Positions 1 through 11,404 of a stretch of DNA of 64,000 nucleotides are shown piece by piece. Position numbers and translations under genes: made by a program. Below the pieces are notes generated by a model. That model made no database searches and was not told the origin of the DNA. It saw nothing but the letters and a program-made list of their open reading frames with translations. Source of the DNA: Diplonema papillatum (taxonomy: Eukaryota > Euglenozoa > Diplonemea > Diplonemida > Diplonemidae); assembly GCA_030068145.1 (NCBI GenBank), contig JAPJBO010000336.1:1-64000 (forward strand), in the 5' to 3' direction. Each line of letters opens with the position of its first letter. Positions within the stretch are counted from its first letter, which is position 1.

Positions 1-873
1 ATTGTAAAACCGCGAAACAAGTGCGGAAACCCACATCGGGGGAAAGCACGAGATGCAGGTGCTCCAAGGCCAGACGACTGTATAGTGTTGCAAACGAATC
101 GCAAGCACGCTGAAGTTGGGACTCCCACACACTGAAATCAAGTGCTCCTAGGCAGACGAACTGTTAGTGTTGCGAACGAATCGCAAACACGCTGAGATTG
201 GGACCCCACACACTGAAATCGACTGAGAACAACCTGGGCGATCTCTCTTAATAAAAGATTCAAGCGCCGAAGGCGCAACCACCCAATCCAACTTTGTACA
301 CACGAAACAGAGATCTTATGAATCAACGAAAAGCGAGCAAAAAGTAGCTTGTAAAACCGGAACAAGTCGGAAACCCCGTCGGGGGAAAGCACGAGATGCA
401 GGTGCTCCAAGGCCAGACGACTGTATAGTGTTGCAAACGAATCGCAAACGCGCTGAAGTTGGGACTCCCACACACTGAAATCAAGTGCTCCTAGGCAGAC
501 GAACTGTTAGTGTTGCGAACGAATCGCAAACACACTGAGATTGGGACCCCACACACTGAAAGCTACTGGGAACAACCTGAGCGATCTCTCTTAATAAAAG
601 ATTGAAGCGCCGAAGGCGCAACCACCCAATCCGACTTTGTACACGACAACAGGGAATCAGCGGGAAAGTGCACGAAAAGATGCTACGGCATACTACTGAT
701 CAGCCAACAAGAACTAAGGCCGGCACGGTTCCGAGGCTGTTTCAATGTCCTGTATGGTGCTTGCATATTGTATCAGCGAAAAGTGCACTTCAAAAAGTAC
801 CTGAACCTTCCACAGATCGGCAATGACTCCCATACCGCTTCTGGTGCGGCTTCTCTGCTTCCAACATTCCTGT
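1..873. repeat. Inverted copy of the tandem-array interior
   Basis: Positions 1-873 are the reverse complement of 1599-2471 (each position x pairs with 2472-x). The match ends abruptly at 873/1599, exactly where the direct 2,902-bp unit begins at 874. The arms are separated by 725 bp, so this end of the array could form a large hairpin. The segment contains two antisense copies of the 343-bp subrepeat and no gene of its own. The left edge of the window cuts it. Confidence 0.95.
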
Positions 874-1010
874 CATTCTCACTCGAGTGGGTAAAGTCAG
901 CATCCAATCCCGCCGACTTGCCATCACGGATTCCTCCAACGAGGATGACAAAGGAAAACAAGGAGAAGGTTACACTTGCGGTGTGGAGCTTTCTCACAGG
1001 ACCGGCGTAG
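874..1010 (+). pseudogene. RNase H C-terminal tail of retroelement, truncated copy
   Basis: This fragment encodes the last 44 residues of the RNase H frame seen in full at 2890-3912, including the NPADLPSR motif with its last catalytic Asp. Upstream sequence is the unrelated inverted arm (1-873), so the frame is cut at its 5' end. It represents the left edge of the tandem array. Confidence 0.85.
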
Positions 1011-1998
1011 TGGAGGCGGGATGCGACCTTGTTGTTCGCAAGGCTTTCTCGTTATTCCACTTCGTTTGTTATTGTGTTTACCAGCCCGTTGCTTTGCATT
1101 TCTCTTCCCTTTCGAGTTTATGACGCGGCTAGAATAGCAGGAGAGATGATTCCATCTCGTACTTTCCCTCGATGGGGTTTCCGACTTGTTCCGGGTTTAC
1201 AGGCTCCTTTTTGCTCGCTTTTCGCTGATTCATAAGATGTCTGTTTCGTGTGTACAAATCGGTTTCGGTGGTTGCGCCTTCGGCGCTTGAATCTTTTATT
1301 AAGAGAGATCGCTCAGGTTGTTCTCAGTCGATTTCAGTGTGTGGGGTCCCAATATCAGTTAGTTTGCGATTCGTTTGCAACACTAACAATTCGTCTGCCT
1401 AGGAGCACTTGATTTCAGTGTGTGGGGTGCCAACTTCAGCGTGTTTGTGATTCGTTTGCAACATTAAACTGTCGTCTGGCCTTGAAGCACTTGAAGGTCG
1501 TTTGAGTGTCGGGGCAGCACAACCCTGATTCGTGGGCTACAAGCGGGGTTCGCATCCACTCGCTTGGAGGATGAAACCCAACCCCCCTACATCACCACAC
1601 AGGAATGTTGGAAGCAGAGAAGCCGCACCAGAAGCGGTATGGGAGTCATTGCCGATCTGTGGAAGGTTCAGGTACTTTTTGAAGTGCACTTTTCGCTGAT
1701 ACAATATGCAAGCACCATACAGGACATTGAAACAGCCTCGGAACCGTGCCGGCCTTAGTTCTTGTTGGCTGATCAGTGGTATGCCGTAGCATCTTTTCGT
1801 GCACTTTCCCGCTGATTCCCTGTTGTCGTGTACAAAGTCGGATTGGGTGGTTGCGCCTTCGGCGCTTCAATCTTTTATTAAGAGAGATCGCTCAGGTTGT
1901 TCCCAGTCGCTTTCAGTGTGTGGGGTCCCAATCTCAGTGTGTTTGCGATTCGTTCGCAACACTAACAGTTCGTCTGCCTAGGAGCACTTGATTTCAGT

Positions 1999-2684
1999 GT
2001 GTGGGAGTCCCAACTTCAGCGCGTTTGCGATTCGTTTGCAACACTATACAGTCGTCTGGCCTTGGAGCACCTGCATCTCGTGCTTTCCCCCGACGGGGTT
2101 TCCGACTTGTTCCGGTTTTACAAGCTACTTTTTGCTCGCTTTTCGTTGATTCATAAGATCTCTGTTTCGTGTGTACAAAGTTGGATTGGGTGGTTGCGCC
2201 TTCGGCGCTTGAATCTTTTATTAAGAGAGATCGCTCAGGTTGTTCTCAGTCGATTTCAGTGTGTGGGGTCCCAATCTCAGCGTGTTTGCGATTCGTTCGC
2301 AACACTAACAGTTCGTCTGCCTAGGAGCACTTGATTTCAGTGTGTGGGAGTCCCAACTTCAGCGTGCTTGCGATTCGTTTGCAACACTATACAGTCGTCT
2401 GGCCTTGGAGCACCTGCATCTCGTGCTTTCCCCCGATGGGGTTTCCGACTTGTTCCGGTTTTACAAGCTACTTTTTGCTCGCTTTTCGTTGATTCATAAA
2501 ATCTCTGTTTCGTGTGTACAAAGTTGGATTGGGTGGTTGCGCCTTCGGCGCTTAAATATTTTATTAAGAGAGATCGCTCAGGTTGTTCTCAGTCGATTTC
2601 AGTGTGTGGGGTCCCAATCTCAGCGTGTTTGCGATTCGTTCACAACACTAACAGTTCGTCTGCCTAGGAGCACTTGATTTCAGT
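1999..2684. repeat. 343-bp subrepeat, two complete copies
   Basis: Copies 1999-2341 and 2342-2684 lie head to tail, and the same pair recurs at 4901-5586 and 7803-8488. Partial versions lie at about 1070-1480, 1776-1998 and 2685-2760. Each has GCGCCTTCGGCGC, a CTTTTATTAAGAGAGATCGC block and two versions of a GATTCGTTTGCAACACTA motif. The frames that run through it are products of the repeat and differ between copies only by substitutions; no domain is visible. It could be the terminal repeat of the YR-type retroelement whose RT lies beside it. Confidence 0.85.
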
Positions 2685-2889
2685 GTGTGGGAGTCCCAAC
2701 TTCAGCGTGTTTGCGATTCGTTTGCAACACTAAACAGTCGTCTGGCCTTGAAGCCCTTGAAGGTCGTTTAAGTGTCGGGGCAGCACAACCCTGATTCGTG
2801 GGCTACAAGCGGTCCCCTACATCACCACACAGGAAAGTTGGAAGCAGAGAAGCCACCCCCAGAAGCGGTATGGGAGTCATTGCCGATCT

Positions 2890-3912
2890 GTGGAAGGTAC
2901 AGTGCACACTCTGGCTGCTGTAGCGGCAGGTGATCCTGTGTATGTGAAGCCAGCTTTTGCGGCGAAAGGTGTGACTGTCCATGTGTGGATAGATAATATC
3001 CGATACACCGGGCGATCTAACGCTGTCATCCGGGAATCAGCCCGATTGGACAAAACTGCTGAGCATTGTGATCTCACATGGAAACCCGAAGATTCACAAA
3101 CTTGTGTGAAACGGTACGTGTTTCTGGGAGTAGAGTGGGATCATGAAAGGTCAGTTGTACGGCCTTCGACAAAGATCCGGAGCAAACTCGAGGCAGTGAA
3201 TGTGTGGGGGCGACTTCCGGCAGAAGAGCTGGAATCGTTGGCAGGCAGGCTGCTTCATGCGTCTGCTATTTCTGGTGTGTTCCCAGGAACATATTGGTTC
3301 GCCCTAAAGTTTCTGCGGAGGGTGGTGAATCACCTAAACCGAGGCACAAAGATGCCGTCAACAAGTGTTTCTGTTCCCCCCTCAGTTGCAGCCGAGTTGC
3401 AGGAATGGCTCCACCGGGCCCAACAGGAAAGGTGTATCTCGGGTGCATCCAAACCGGCTACATTCACGGTATTCGTGGACGCCAGCCTGAAAGGATGGGG
3501 AGGCGTCATTGTCAACAGGTGTACGAACGAAGTCTTTGTGCACGGTGAAGAGTGGTCGCACTTCTACAAGACGCGCCACATCAACGAGTTGGAAGCTCGA
3601 GCATTGTTCTGTGTTTTACAGATGCTGCCAGCCGGAGCGTCCGGTAAGTTTATTAGTGTTTTCGTCGACAACACCACAGTTGCTGGTGTAGCAAGAAAGA
3701 AGCAGTGCGTGAAGAGCAGGCTCCTGAACGACTCCGTCGTTGGGGCCCTGCAGTATTTGCAAGACCGAAGATGTGCATTCTCACTCGAGTGGGTAAAGTC
3801 AGCATCCAATCCCGCCGACTTGCCATCACGGATTCCTCCAACGAGGATGACAAAGGAAAACAAGGAGAAGGTTACACTTGCGGTGTGGAGCTTTCTCACA
3901 GGACCGGCGTAG
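2890..3912 (+). pseudogene. DIRS/VIPER-like RT (C-terminal half) and RNase H, copy 1
   Basis: About 340 codons open without an ATG at the 5' end, so the frame is a 5'-truncated pol fragment. The first 45 residues carry the end of an RT palm with a WIDN variant of the YxDD box (VTVHVWIDNIRYTG). A connection region follows (LESLAGRLLHASAISG). The RNase H domain has all four acidic sites in order: FVDAS (about 195), NELEA (about 233), FVDNT (about 260) and NPAD (about 308). WIDN/YxDD variants and the NPADLPSR ending are typical of DIRS-order tyrosine-recombinase retroelements, including the VIPER/TATE group. The family call is from motifs only. It is followed by subrepeats rather than a recombinase gene. 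A copy with the same sequence lies 2,902 bp downstream. Confidence 0.85.
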
Positions 3913-5791
3913 TGGAGGCGGGATGCGACCTTGTTGTTCGCAAGGCTTTCTCGTTATTCCACTTCGTTTGTTATTGTGTTTACCAGCCCGTTGCTTTGCA
4001 TTTCTCTTCCCTTTCGAGTTTATGACGCGGCTAGAATAGCAGGAGAGATGATTCCATCTCGTACTTTCCCTCGATGGGGTTTCCGACTTGTTCCGGGTTT
4101 ACAGGCTCCTTTTTGCTCGCTTTTCGCTGATTCATAAGATGTCTGTTTCGTGTGTACAAATCGGTTTCGGTGGTTGCGCCTTCGGCGCTTGAATCTTTTA
4201 TTAAGAGAGATCGCTCAGGTTGTTCTCAGTCGATTTCAGTGTGTGGGGTCCCAATATCAGTTAGTTTGCGATTCGTTTGCAACACTAACAATTCGTCTGC
4301 CTAGGAGCACTTGATTTCAGTGTGTGGGGTGCCAACTTCAGCGTGTTTGTGATTCGTTTGCAACATTAAACTGTCGTCTGGCCTTGAAGCACTTGAAGGT
4401 CGTTTGAGTGTCGGGGCAGCACAACCCTGATTCGTGGGCTACAAGCGGGGTTCGCATCCACTCGCTTGGAGGATGAAACCCAACCCCCCTACATCACCAC
4501 ACAGGAATGTTGGAAGCAGAGAAGCCGCACCAGAAGCGGTATGGGAGTCATTGCCGATCTGTGGAAGGTTCAGGTACTTTTTGAAGTGCACTTTTCGCTG
4601 ATACAATATGCAAGCACCATACAGGACATTGAAACAGCCTCGGAACCGTGCCGGCCTTAGTTCTTGTTGGCTGATCAGTGGTATGCCGTAGCATCTTTTC
4701 GTGCACTTTCCCGCTGATTCCCTGTTGTCGTGTACAAAGTCGGATTGGGTGGTTGCGCCTTCGGCGCTTCAATCTTTTATTAAGAGAGATCGCTCAGGTT
4801 GTTCCCAGTCGCTTTCAGTGTGTGGGGTCCCAATCTCAGTGTGTTTGCGATTCGTTCGCAACACTAACAGTTCGTCTGCCTAGGAGCACTTGATTTCAGT
4901 GTGTGGGAGTCCCAACTTCAGCGCGTTTGCGATTCGTTTGCAACACTATACAGTCGTCTGGCCTTGGAGCACCTGCATCTCGTGCTTTCCCCCGACGGGG
5001 TTTCCGACTTGTTCCGGTTTTACAAGCTACTTTTTGCTCGCTTTTCGTTGATTCATAAGATCTCTGTTTCGTGTGTACAAAGTTGGATTGGGTGGTTGCG
5101 CCTTCGGCGCTTGAATCTTTTATTAAGAGAGATCGCTCAGGTTGTTCTCAGTCGATTTCAGTGTGTGGGGTCCCAATCTCAGCGTGTTTGCGATTCGTTC
5201 GCAACACTAACAGTTCGTCTGCCTAGGAGCACTTGATTTCAGTGTGTGGGAGTCCCAACTTCAGCGTGCTTGCGATTCGTTTGCAACACTATACAGTCGT
5301 CTGGCCTTGGAGCACCTGCATCTCGTGCTTTCCCCCGATGGGGTTTCCGACTTGTTCCGGTTTTACAAGCTACTTTTTGCTCGCTTTTCGTTGATTCATA
5401 AAATCTCTGTTTCGTGTGTACAAAGTTGGATTGGGTGGTTGCGCCTTCGGCGCTTAAATATTTTATTAAGAGAGATCGCTCAGGTTGTTCTCAGTCGATT
5501 TCAGTGTGTGGGGTCCCAATCTCAGCGTGTTTGCGATTCGTTCACAACACTAACAGTTCGTCTGCCTAGGAGCACTTGATTTCAGTGTGTGGGAGTCCCA
5601 ACTTCAGCGTGTTTGCGATTCGTTTGCAACACTAAACAGTCGTCTGGCCTTGAAGCCCTTGAAGGTCGTTTAAGTGTCGGGGCAGCACAACCCTGATTCG
5701 TGGGCTACAAGCGGTCCCCTACATCACCACACAGGAAAGTTGGAAGCAGAGAAGCCACCCCCAGAAGCGGTATGGGAGTCATTGCCGATCT

Positions 5792-6814
5792 GTGGAAGGT
5801 ACAGTGCACACTCTGGCTGCTGTAGCGGCAGGTGATCCTGTGTATGTGAAGCCAGCTTTTGCGGCGAAAGGTGTGACTGTCCATGTGTGGATAGATAATA
5901 TCCGATACACCGGGCGATCTAACGCTGTCATCCGGGAATCAGCCCGATTGGACAAAACTGCTGAGCATTGTGATCTCACATGGAAACCCGAAGATTCACA
6001 AACTTGTGTGAAACGGTACGTGTTTCTGGGAGTAGAGTGGGATCATGAAAGGTCAGTTGTACGGCCTTCGACAAAGATCCGGAGCAAACTCGAGGCAGTG
6101 AATGTGTGGGGGCGACTTCCGGCAGAAGAGCTGGAATCGTTGGCAGGCAGGCTGCTTCATGCGTCTGCTATTTCTGGTGTGTTCCCAGGAACATATTGGT
6201 TCGCCCTAAAGTTTCTGCGGAGGGTGGTGAATCACCTAAACCGAGGCACAAAGATGCCGTCAACAAGTGTTTCTGTTCCCCCCTCAGTTGCAGCCGAGTT
6301 GCAGGAATGGCTCCACCGGGCCCAACAGGAAAGGTGTATCTCGGGTGCATCCAAACCGGCTACATTCACGGTATTCGTGGACGCCAGCCTGAAAGGATGG
6401 GGAGGCGTCATTGTCAACAGGTGTACGAACGAAGTCTTTGTGCACGGTGAAGAGTGGTCGCACTTCTACAAGACGCGCCACATCAACGAGTTGGAAGCTC
6501 GAGCATTGTTCTGTGTTTTACAGATGCTGCCAGCCGGAGCGTCCGGTAAGTTTATTAGTGTTTTCGTCGACAACACCACAGTTGCTGGTGTAGCAAGAAA
6601 GAAGCAGTGCGTGAAGAGCAGGCTCCTGAACGACTCCGTCGTTGGGGCCCTGCAGTATTTGCAAGACCGAAGATGTGCATTCTCACTCGAGTGGGTAAAG
6701 TCAGCATCCAATCCCGCCGACTTGCCATCACGGATTCCTCCAACGAGGATGACAAAGGAAAACAAGGAGAAGGTTACACTTGCGGTGTGGAGCTTTCTCA
6801 CAGGACCGGCGTAG
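5792..6814 (+). pseudogene. DIRS/VIPER-like RT (C-terminal half) and RNase H, copy 2
   Basis: The second unit of the tandem array carries the same 340-codon frame as 2890-3912, with no substitution that I could find. RT motif WIDN and the RNase H acidic residues are all kept. It lacks an ATG at the beginning and the N-terminal half of the RT. The lack of any decay against copy 1 says the duplication is very young or the assembly has repeated the unit. Confidence 0.85.
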
Positions 6815-8673
6815 TGGAGGCGGGATGCGACCTTGTTGTTCGCAAGGCTTTCTCGTTATTCCACTTCGTTTGTTATTGTGTTTACCAGCCCGTTGCTTTG
6901 CATTTCTCTTCCCTTTCGAGTTTATGACGCGGCTAGAATAGCAGGAGAGATGATTCCATCTCGTACTTTCCCTCGATGGGGTTTCCGACTTGTTCCGGGT
7001 TTACAGGCTCCTTTTTGCTCGCTTTTCGCTGATTCATAAGATGTCTGTTTCGTGTGTACAAATCGGTTTCGGTGGTTGCGCCTTCGGCGCTTGAATCTTT
7101 TATTAAGAGAGATCGCTCAGGTTGTTCTCAGTCGATTTCAGTGTGTGGGGTCCCAATATCAGTTAGTTTGCGATTCGTTTGCAACACTAACAATTCGTCT
7201 GCCTAGGAGCACTTGATTTCAGTGTGTGGGGTGCCAACTTCAGCGTGTTTGTGATTCGTTTGCAACATTAAACTGTCGTCTGGCCTTGAAGCACTTGAAG
7301 GTCGTTTGAGTGTCGGGGCAGCACAACCCTGATTCGTGGGCTACAAGCGGTGTTCGCATCCACTCGCTTGGAGGATGAAACCCAACCCCCCTACATCACC
7401 ACACAGGAATGTTGGAAGCAGAGAAGCCGCACCAGAAGCGGTATGGGAGTCATTGCCGATCTGTGGAAGGTTCAGGTACTTTTTGAAGTGCACTTTTCGC
7501 TGATACAATATGCAAGCACCATACAGGACATTGAAACAGCCTCGGAACCGTGCCGGCCTTAGTTCTTGTTGGCTGATCAGTGGTATGCCGTAGCATCTTT
7601 TCGTGCACTTTCCCGCTGATTCCCTGTTGTCGTGTACAAAGTCGGATTGGGTGGTTGCGCCTTCGGCGCTTCAATCTTTTATTAAGAGAGATCGCTCAGG
7701 TTGTTCCCAGTCGCTTTCAGTGTGTGGGGTCCCAATCTCAGTGTGTTTGCGATTCGTTCGCAACACTAACAGTTCGTCTGCCTAGGAGCACTTGATTTCA
7801 GTGTGTGGGAGTCCCAACTTCAGCGCGTTTGCGATTCGTTTGCAACACTATACAGTCGTCTGGCCTTGGAGCACCTGCATCTCGTGCTTTCCCCCGACGG
7901 GGTTTCCGACTTGTTCCGGTTTTACAAGCTACTTTTTGCTCGCTTTTCGTTGATTCATAAGATCTCTGTTTCGTGTGTACAAAGTTGGATTGGGTGGTTG
8001 CGCCTTCGGCGCTTGAATCTTTTATTAAGAGAGATCGCCCAGGTTGTTCTCAGTCGATTTCAGTGTGTGGGGTCCCAATCTCAGCGTGTTTGCGATTCGT
8101 TCGCAACACTAACAGTTCGTCTGCCTAGGAGCACTTGATTTCAGTGTGTGGGAGTCCCAACTTCAGCGTGCTTGCGATTCGTTTGCAACACTATACAGTC
8201 GTCTGGCCTTGGAGCACCTGCATCTCGTGCTTTCCCCCGATGGGGTTTCCGACTTGTTCCGGTTTTACAAGCTACTTTTTGCTCGCTTTTCGTTGATTCA
8301 TAAGATCTCTGTTTCGTGTGTACAAAGTTGGATTGGGTGGTTGCGCCTTCGGCGCTTAAATATTTTATTAAGAGAGATCGCTCAGGTTGTTCTCAGTCGA
8401 TTTCAGTGTGTGGGGTCCCAATCTCAGCGTGTTTGCGATTCGTTCACAACACTAACAGTTCGTCTGCCTAGGAGCACTTGATTTCAGTGTGTGGGAGTCC
8501 CAACTTCAGCGTGTTTGCGATTCGTTTGCAACACTAAACAGTCGTCTGGCCTTGAAGCCCTTGAAGGTCGTTTAAGTGTCGGGGCAGCACAACCCTGATT
8601 CGTGGGCTACAAGCGGTCCCCTACATCACCACACAGGAAAGTTGGAAGCAGAGAAGCCACCCCCAGAAGCGGT

Positions 8674-9488
8674 ATGGGAGTCATTGCCGATCTGTGGACT
8701 CGTCTTGCAAAGCACAAGGTAAAAGAAGGACTTGCAGAGGTGACCCTGCGGTACGGCGGAGACCCTCTGGCGACGGCACGGATGTTGGCGACCGACAAGG
8801 TGACCGTGCTGCTGTGAATGCGTATCTTTCGTCTCTCACTTTCCAGCCCATTCTTCAAAATCGCCAAAACAGGTTCTCGGTTACAAGGCGGACCAAACAA
8901 ACAAGACTGCCTGCGTCTCAAACGGAGAGGGATTCACCTCTTCATGTTTCGCGTGTTCCACCCATGAACATAGAGATGATGAGGGAGAGGATGTCACCTT
9001 CGGCGCTCCGTAGGTTTGATGAGGTGTGGCGCTTAACCTTTTTCCCGCCGAGCACCAAGTGCGCTATGAAACCTAAGTCAAACCGACCGTCAATGCTAAC
9101 TGCATCACATGCGACTGCATTGTTCGAACACGGAATCACATCACACGCCGACGGGCCCGGAGTCTCGCAGAACGTTCCTTTCACTGTCATCGAAGAGAAA
9201 GAGAGCGGCCTCAGACAGAGGTTCATCTTGTGGACCCGGGATGCGAACGATGTGCTCTGTAGTCAAGGCTACGAAGCCAATGTCCCAATAGGGCATGTCT
9301 CACATTACTTGTCAGCAGTACAAAGTGAATGCGGCACAACCCGAGACTTCAAAACCGGGTTCTATGCGATAGAGGTGCCAGTCGAGAGTCGACACCTTTT
9401 CCGTTTTTCTGACTCTTCAGGGAACTGGTGGAGTTTAAACCGTCTCCCCATGGGCCATTGTTGTGCACCCGAGCTGAGTACTTTTTGA
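8674..9488 (+). pseudogene. DIRS/VIPER-like RT, N-terminal half
   Basis: An ATG at 8674 (MGVIADLWTRLAKH...) opens a frame that stops at 8817. From about 8800 the neighbouring frame continues (AYLSSLTFQPILQ...) to 9488, so one frameshift is implied. The second part has the RT finger and palm motifs: FKTGFYAIEVPV with an aromatic FRF strand, then LNRLPMGHCCAPEL, the RLPxG box of DIRS-order RTs. It then breaks at 9478 into the array element GTACTTTTTGAAGTGCAC. The missing downstream half (WIDN box, RNase H) is what the array copies at 2890 and 5792 hold, and those copies miss exactly this half. The two look like complementary deletion derivatives of one element. Confidence 0.75.
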
Positions 9489-9716
9489 AGTGCACTTTTC
9501 GCTGATACAATATGCAAAAACCATACAGGACATTGAAACGGCCTCGGAAACGTGCTGGCCTTAGTTCTTGTTGGCTAAACAGTGGTATGCTGTAGCATCT
9601 TTTCGTGCACTATCCCGCTGATTCGTTCGCAACACGAGCAGTTTAGGAGCACTTGATTGCAGTGTATACTTGAGCTCAGCGTGTTTGTGATCTGTTTGCA
9701 ACACTTTAAAGTCGTC
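9478..9716. repeat. Diverged fragment of the array unit
   Basis: From GTACTTTTTGAAGTGCAC onward, 9478-9625 matches 1674-1820 of the array with several substitutions, and 9626-9715 keeps degenerate pieces of the 343-bp subrepeat (GATCTGTTTGCAACACT). It is more diverged than the array units, so it is an older copy. No gene is seen. Confidence 0.8.
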
Positions 9717-10397
9717 TGCCTCGGATCACTTCATTTCAGACTACGACTAGAGTATTGCTGCAAGTGCTCAAGTGCAAACTGCTACTATTACGGCCGTGAA
9801 GCGCACACCGGACACAAAGCAAGACGACCGCATGACACGACACGTGCAAAGAGTTCTAAGGTCGATAGCGGCTTTGTGCAGTATCATCAGAGTTCTTTTT
9901 TTCCGACGTTTTTTCTCGACATTTTTTCACCTTTTTCCTCAATTATTTTTCCGGAACTTTCTCCGAAAAAGGTACCGATAAGGTCGCAACCTCAAAAATA
10001 GGTACCGATAAGGTCGCAACCTCCAAAAGAGGTACCGATACCGTCGCACTCTCAAAAGGTACCGATAAGGTCGCACCTCGTCTTTTTTTCAGACTGCTTT
10101 TTTCTCGAAAAAAAATTTTCGTTTTTTCTTCTTCAAAAAGGTACCTATAAGGTCGCAACCCCAAAAAGGTACCGATAAGGTCGCAACCTCCAAAAAAGGT
10201 ACCGATAAGGTCGCAACCTCCAAAAGAGGTACCAATAACGTCGCAACCTCCAAAAGAGGTACCGATAACGTCGCAACCCCAAAAAGGTACCGATAAGGTC
10301 GCACCTCAAAAAGGTACCGATAAGGTCGCAACCCAGAAATGGGCAAAAGAGGTACCGATAAGGTCTCATGCGACGTTATCGGGACCGCCTCGGATCA
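9716..10397. repeat. Segmental duplication, copy 1 (empty MITE site)
   Basis: About 150 bp of unique-looking sequence (9717-9868) is followed by a T-rich stretch and a minisatellite of GGTACCGATAAGGTCGCAAC units. The whole block recurs at 10398-11318 shifted by 682 bp, then by 898 bp after the MITE. Here the site GTCGATAGCGG (9861-9871) is uninterrupted and is the pre-integration state. Confidence 0.9.
9966..10366. repeat. GGTACCGATAAGGTCGC minisatellite, first block
   Basis: Roughly 23-24-bp units, each with the palindrome GGTACC followed by GATAAGGTCGCAACC and an A-rich linker, run as two sub-blocks split by a T/A-rich stretch (10078-10138). Variants include GATACCGTCGC and GATAACGTCGC. 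Frames through it on the minus strand give cyclic YRYLF peptides and are not genes. Confidence 0.9.
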
Positions 10398-10549
10398 CTG
10401 CCTCGGATCACTTCATTTCAGACTACGACTAGAGTATTGCTGCAAGTGCTCAAGTGCAAACTGCTACTATTACGGCCGTGAAGCGCACACCGGACACAAA
10501 GCAAGACGACCGCATGACACGACACGTGCAAAGAGTTCTAAGGTCGATA

Positions 10550-10763
10550 TCATGCAGGGTCAAAACCTTGTGTCTTTTTAAAACGCTCCTGCGGGGCCGA
10601 TGGAGCCCTAAAATTTTTTTTTGAAAAAAAAAATTTTGCTCAACTTCCTCAAAAATTACTGCAGAGTTTGTTCCAAACTTTTAAAATTCAAAAACCCCAT
10701 TTTTTTTCCGGAAATTTTTTTTTGGCCATTTCCAAAAAGACACAAGGTTTTGACCCTGCATGA
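10550..10763. mobile_element. 214-bp TA-inserting MITE
   Basis: The ends are a perfect inverted repeat of 30 bp starting TCATGCAGGGTCAAAACC (10550-10579 and 10734-10763). TA is duplicated on both sides (10548-10549 and 10764-10765), and the empty site GTCGATAGCGG is present at 9861. The interior is A/T-rich without coding capacity. TA duplications point to Tc1/mariner-type mobilisation, which is inference from target-site rules. Confidence 0.9.
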
Positions 10764-10865
10764 TAGCGGCTTTGTGCAGTATCATCAGAGTTCTTTTTTT
10801 CCGACGTTTTTTCTCGACATTTTTTCACCTTTCCCCCCAATTATTTTTCCGGAACTTTCTCCGAA

Positions 10866-11288
10866 AAAGGTACCGATAAGGTCGCAACCTCAAAAATAGG
10901 TACCGATAAGGTCGCAACCTCCAAAAGAGGTACCGATACCGTCGCACTCTCAAAAGGTACCGATAAGGTCGCACCTCGTCTTTTTTTCAGACTGCTTTTT
11001 TCTCGAAAAAAAATGTTCTGTTTTTTCTTCTTCAAAAAGGTACCGATAAGGTCGCAACCCCAAAAAGGTACCGATAAGGTCGCAACCTCCAAAAAAGGTA
11101 CCAATAAGGTCGCAACCTCCAAAAGAGGTACCGATAACGTCACAACCTCCAAAAGAGGTACCGATAACGTCGCAACCCCAAAAAGGTACCGATAAGGTCG
11201 CACCTCAAATAGGTACCGATAAGGTCGCAACCCCCAAAAGGTACCGATAAGGTCGCAACCCAGAAATGGGCAAAAGAGGTACCGATAA
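10866..11288. repeat. GGTACCGATAAGGTCGC minisatellite, second block
   Basis: Same unit and order of variants as in 9966-10366, carried by the second copy of the segmental duplication. Confidence 0.9.
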
Positions 11289-11318
11289 GGTCTCATGCGA
11301 CGTTATCGGGACCGCCGC

Positions 11319-11404
11319 CTCCATCGGCCCTGCGGGAGCGTTTTAAAAAGACACAAGGTTTTGACCCTGCATGTTAAAAAGACACAAGGTTTTGACCCTG
11401 CATG
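11319..11404. mobile_element. Fragments of the same MITE
   Basis: From 11324 to 11374 runs the reverse complement of the MITE's 5' end (GCGGGAGCGTTTTAAAAAG followed by the terminal repeat), then a second copy of the terminal repeat at 11376-11404. The other end is missing, so these are truncated or rearranged copies. Confidence 0.8.

Larger units (their letters stand above)
874..8698. repeat. 2,902-bp tandem array, 2.7 units
   Basis: Units are 874-3775, 3776-6677 and a partial 6678-8698; corresponding positions differ by exactly 2902. I saw no difference between units 1 and 2 and only isolated substitutions in unit 3 (near 7351, 8038 and 8303). Each unit begins with the tail of an RNase H frame, then carries several subrepeats with the palindromic core GCGCCTTCGGCGC, then the C-terminal half of a reverse transcriptase plus RNase H. 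The near identity implies recent amplification, active homogenisation or an assembly duplication. Confidence 0.95.
10398..11318. repeat. Segmental duplication, copy 2 (filled MITE site)
   Basis: This matches 9716-10380 almost base for base, but the GTCGATAGCGG site is split by a 214-bp element with TA duplication (10550-10763). Its minisatellite part is slightly longer than in copy 1, as expected from slippage. Confidence 0.9.

Noticed and set aside
9960..11300. Regular repeats with spacers resembling a CRISPR array
   Set aside because: The units are minisatellite repeats without unique spacers, in a eukaryotic context, with no cas genes.
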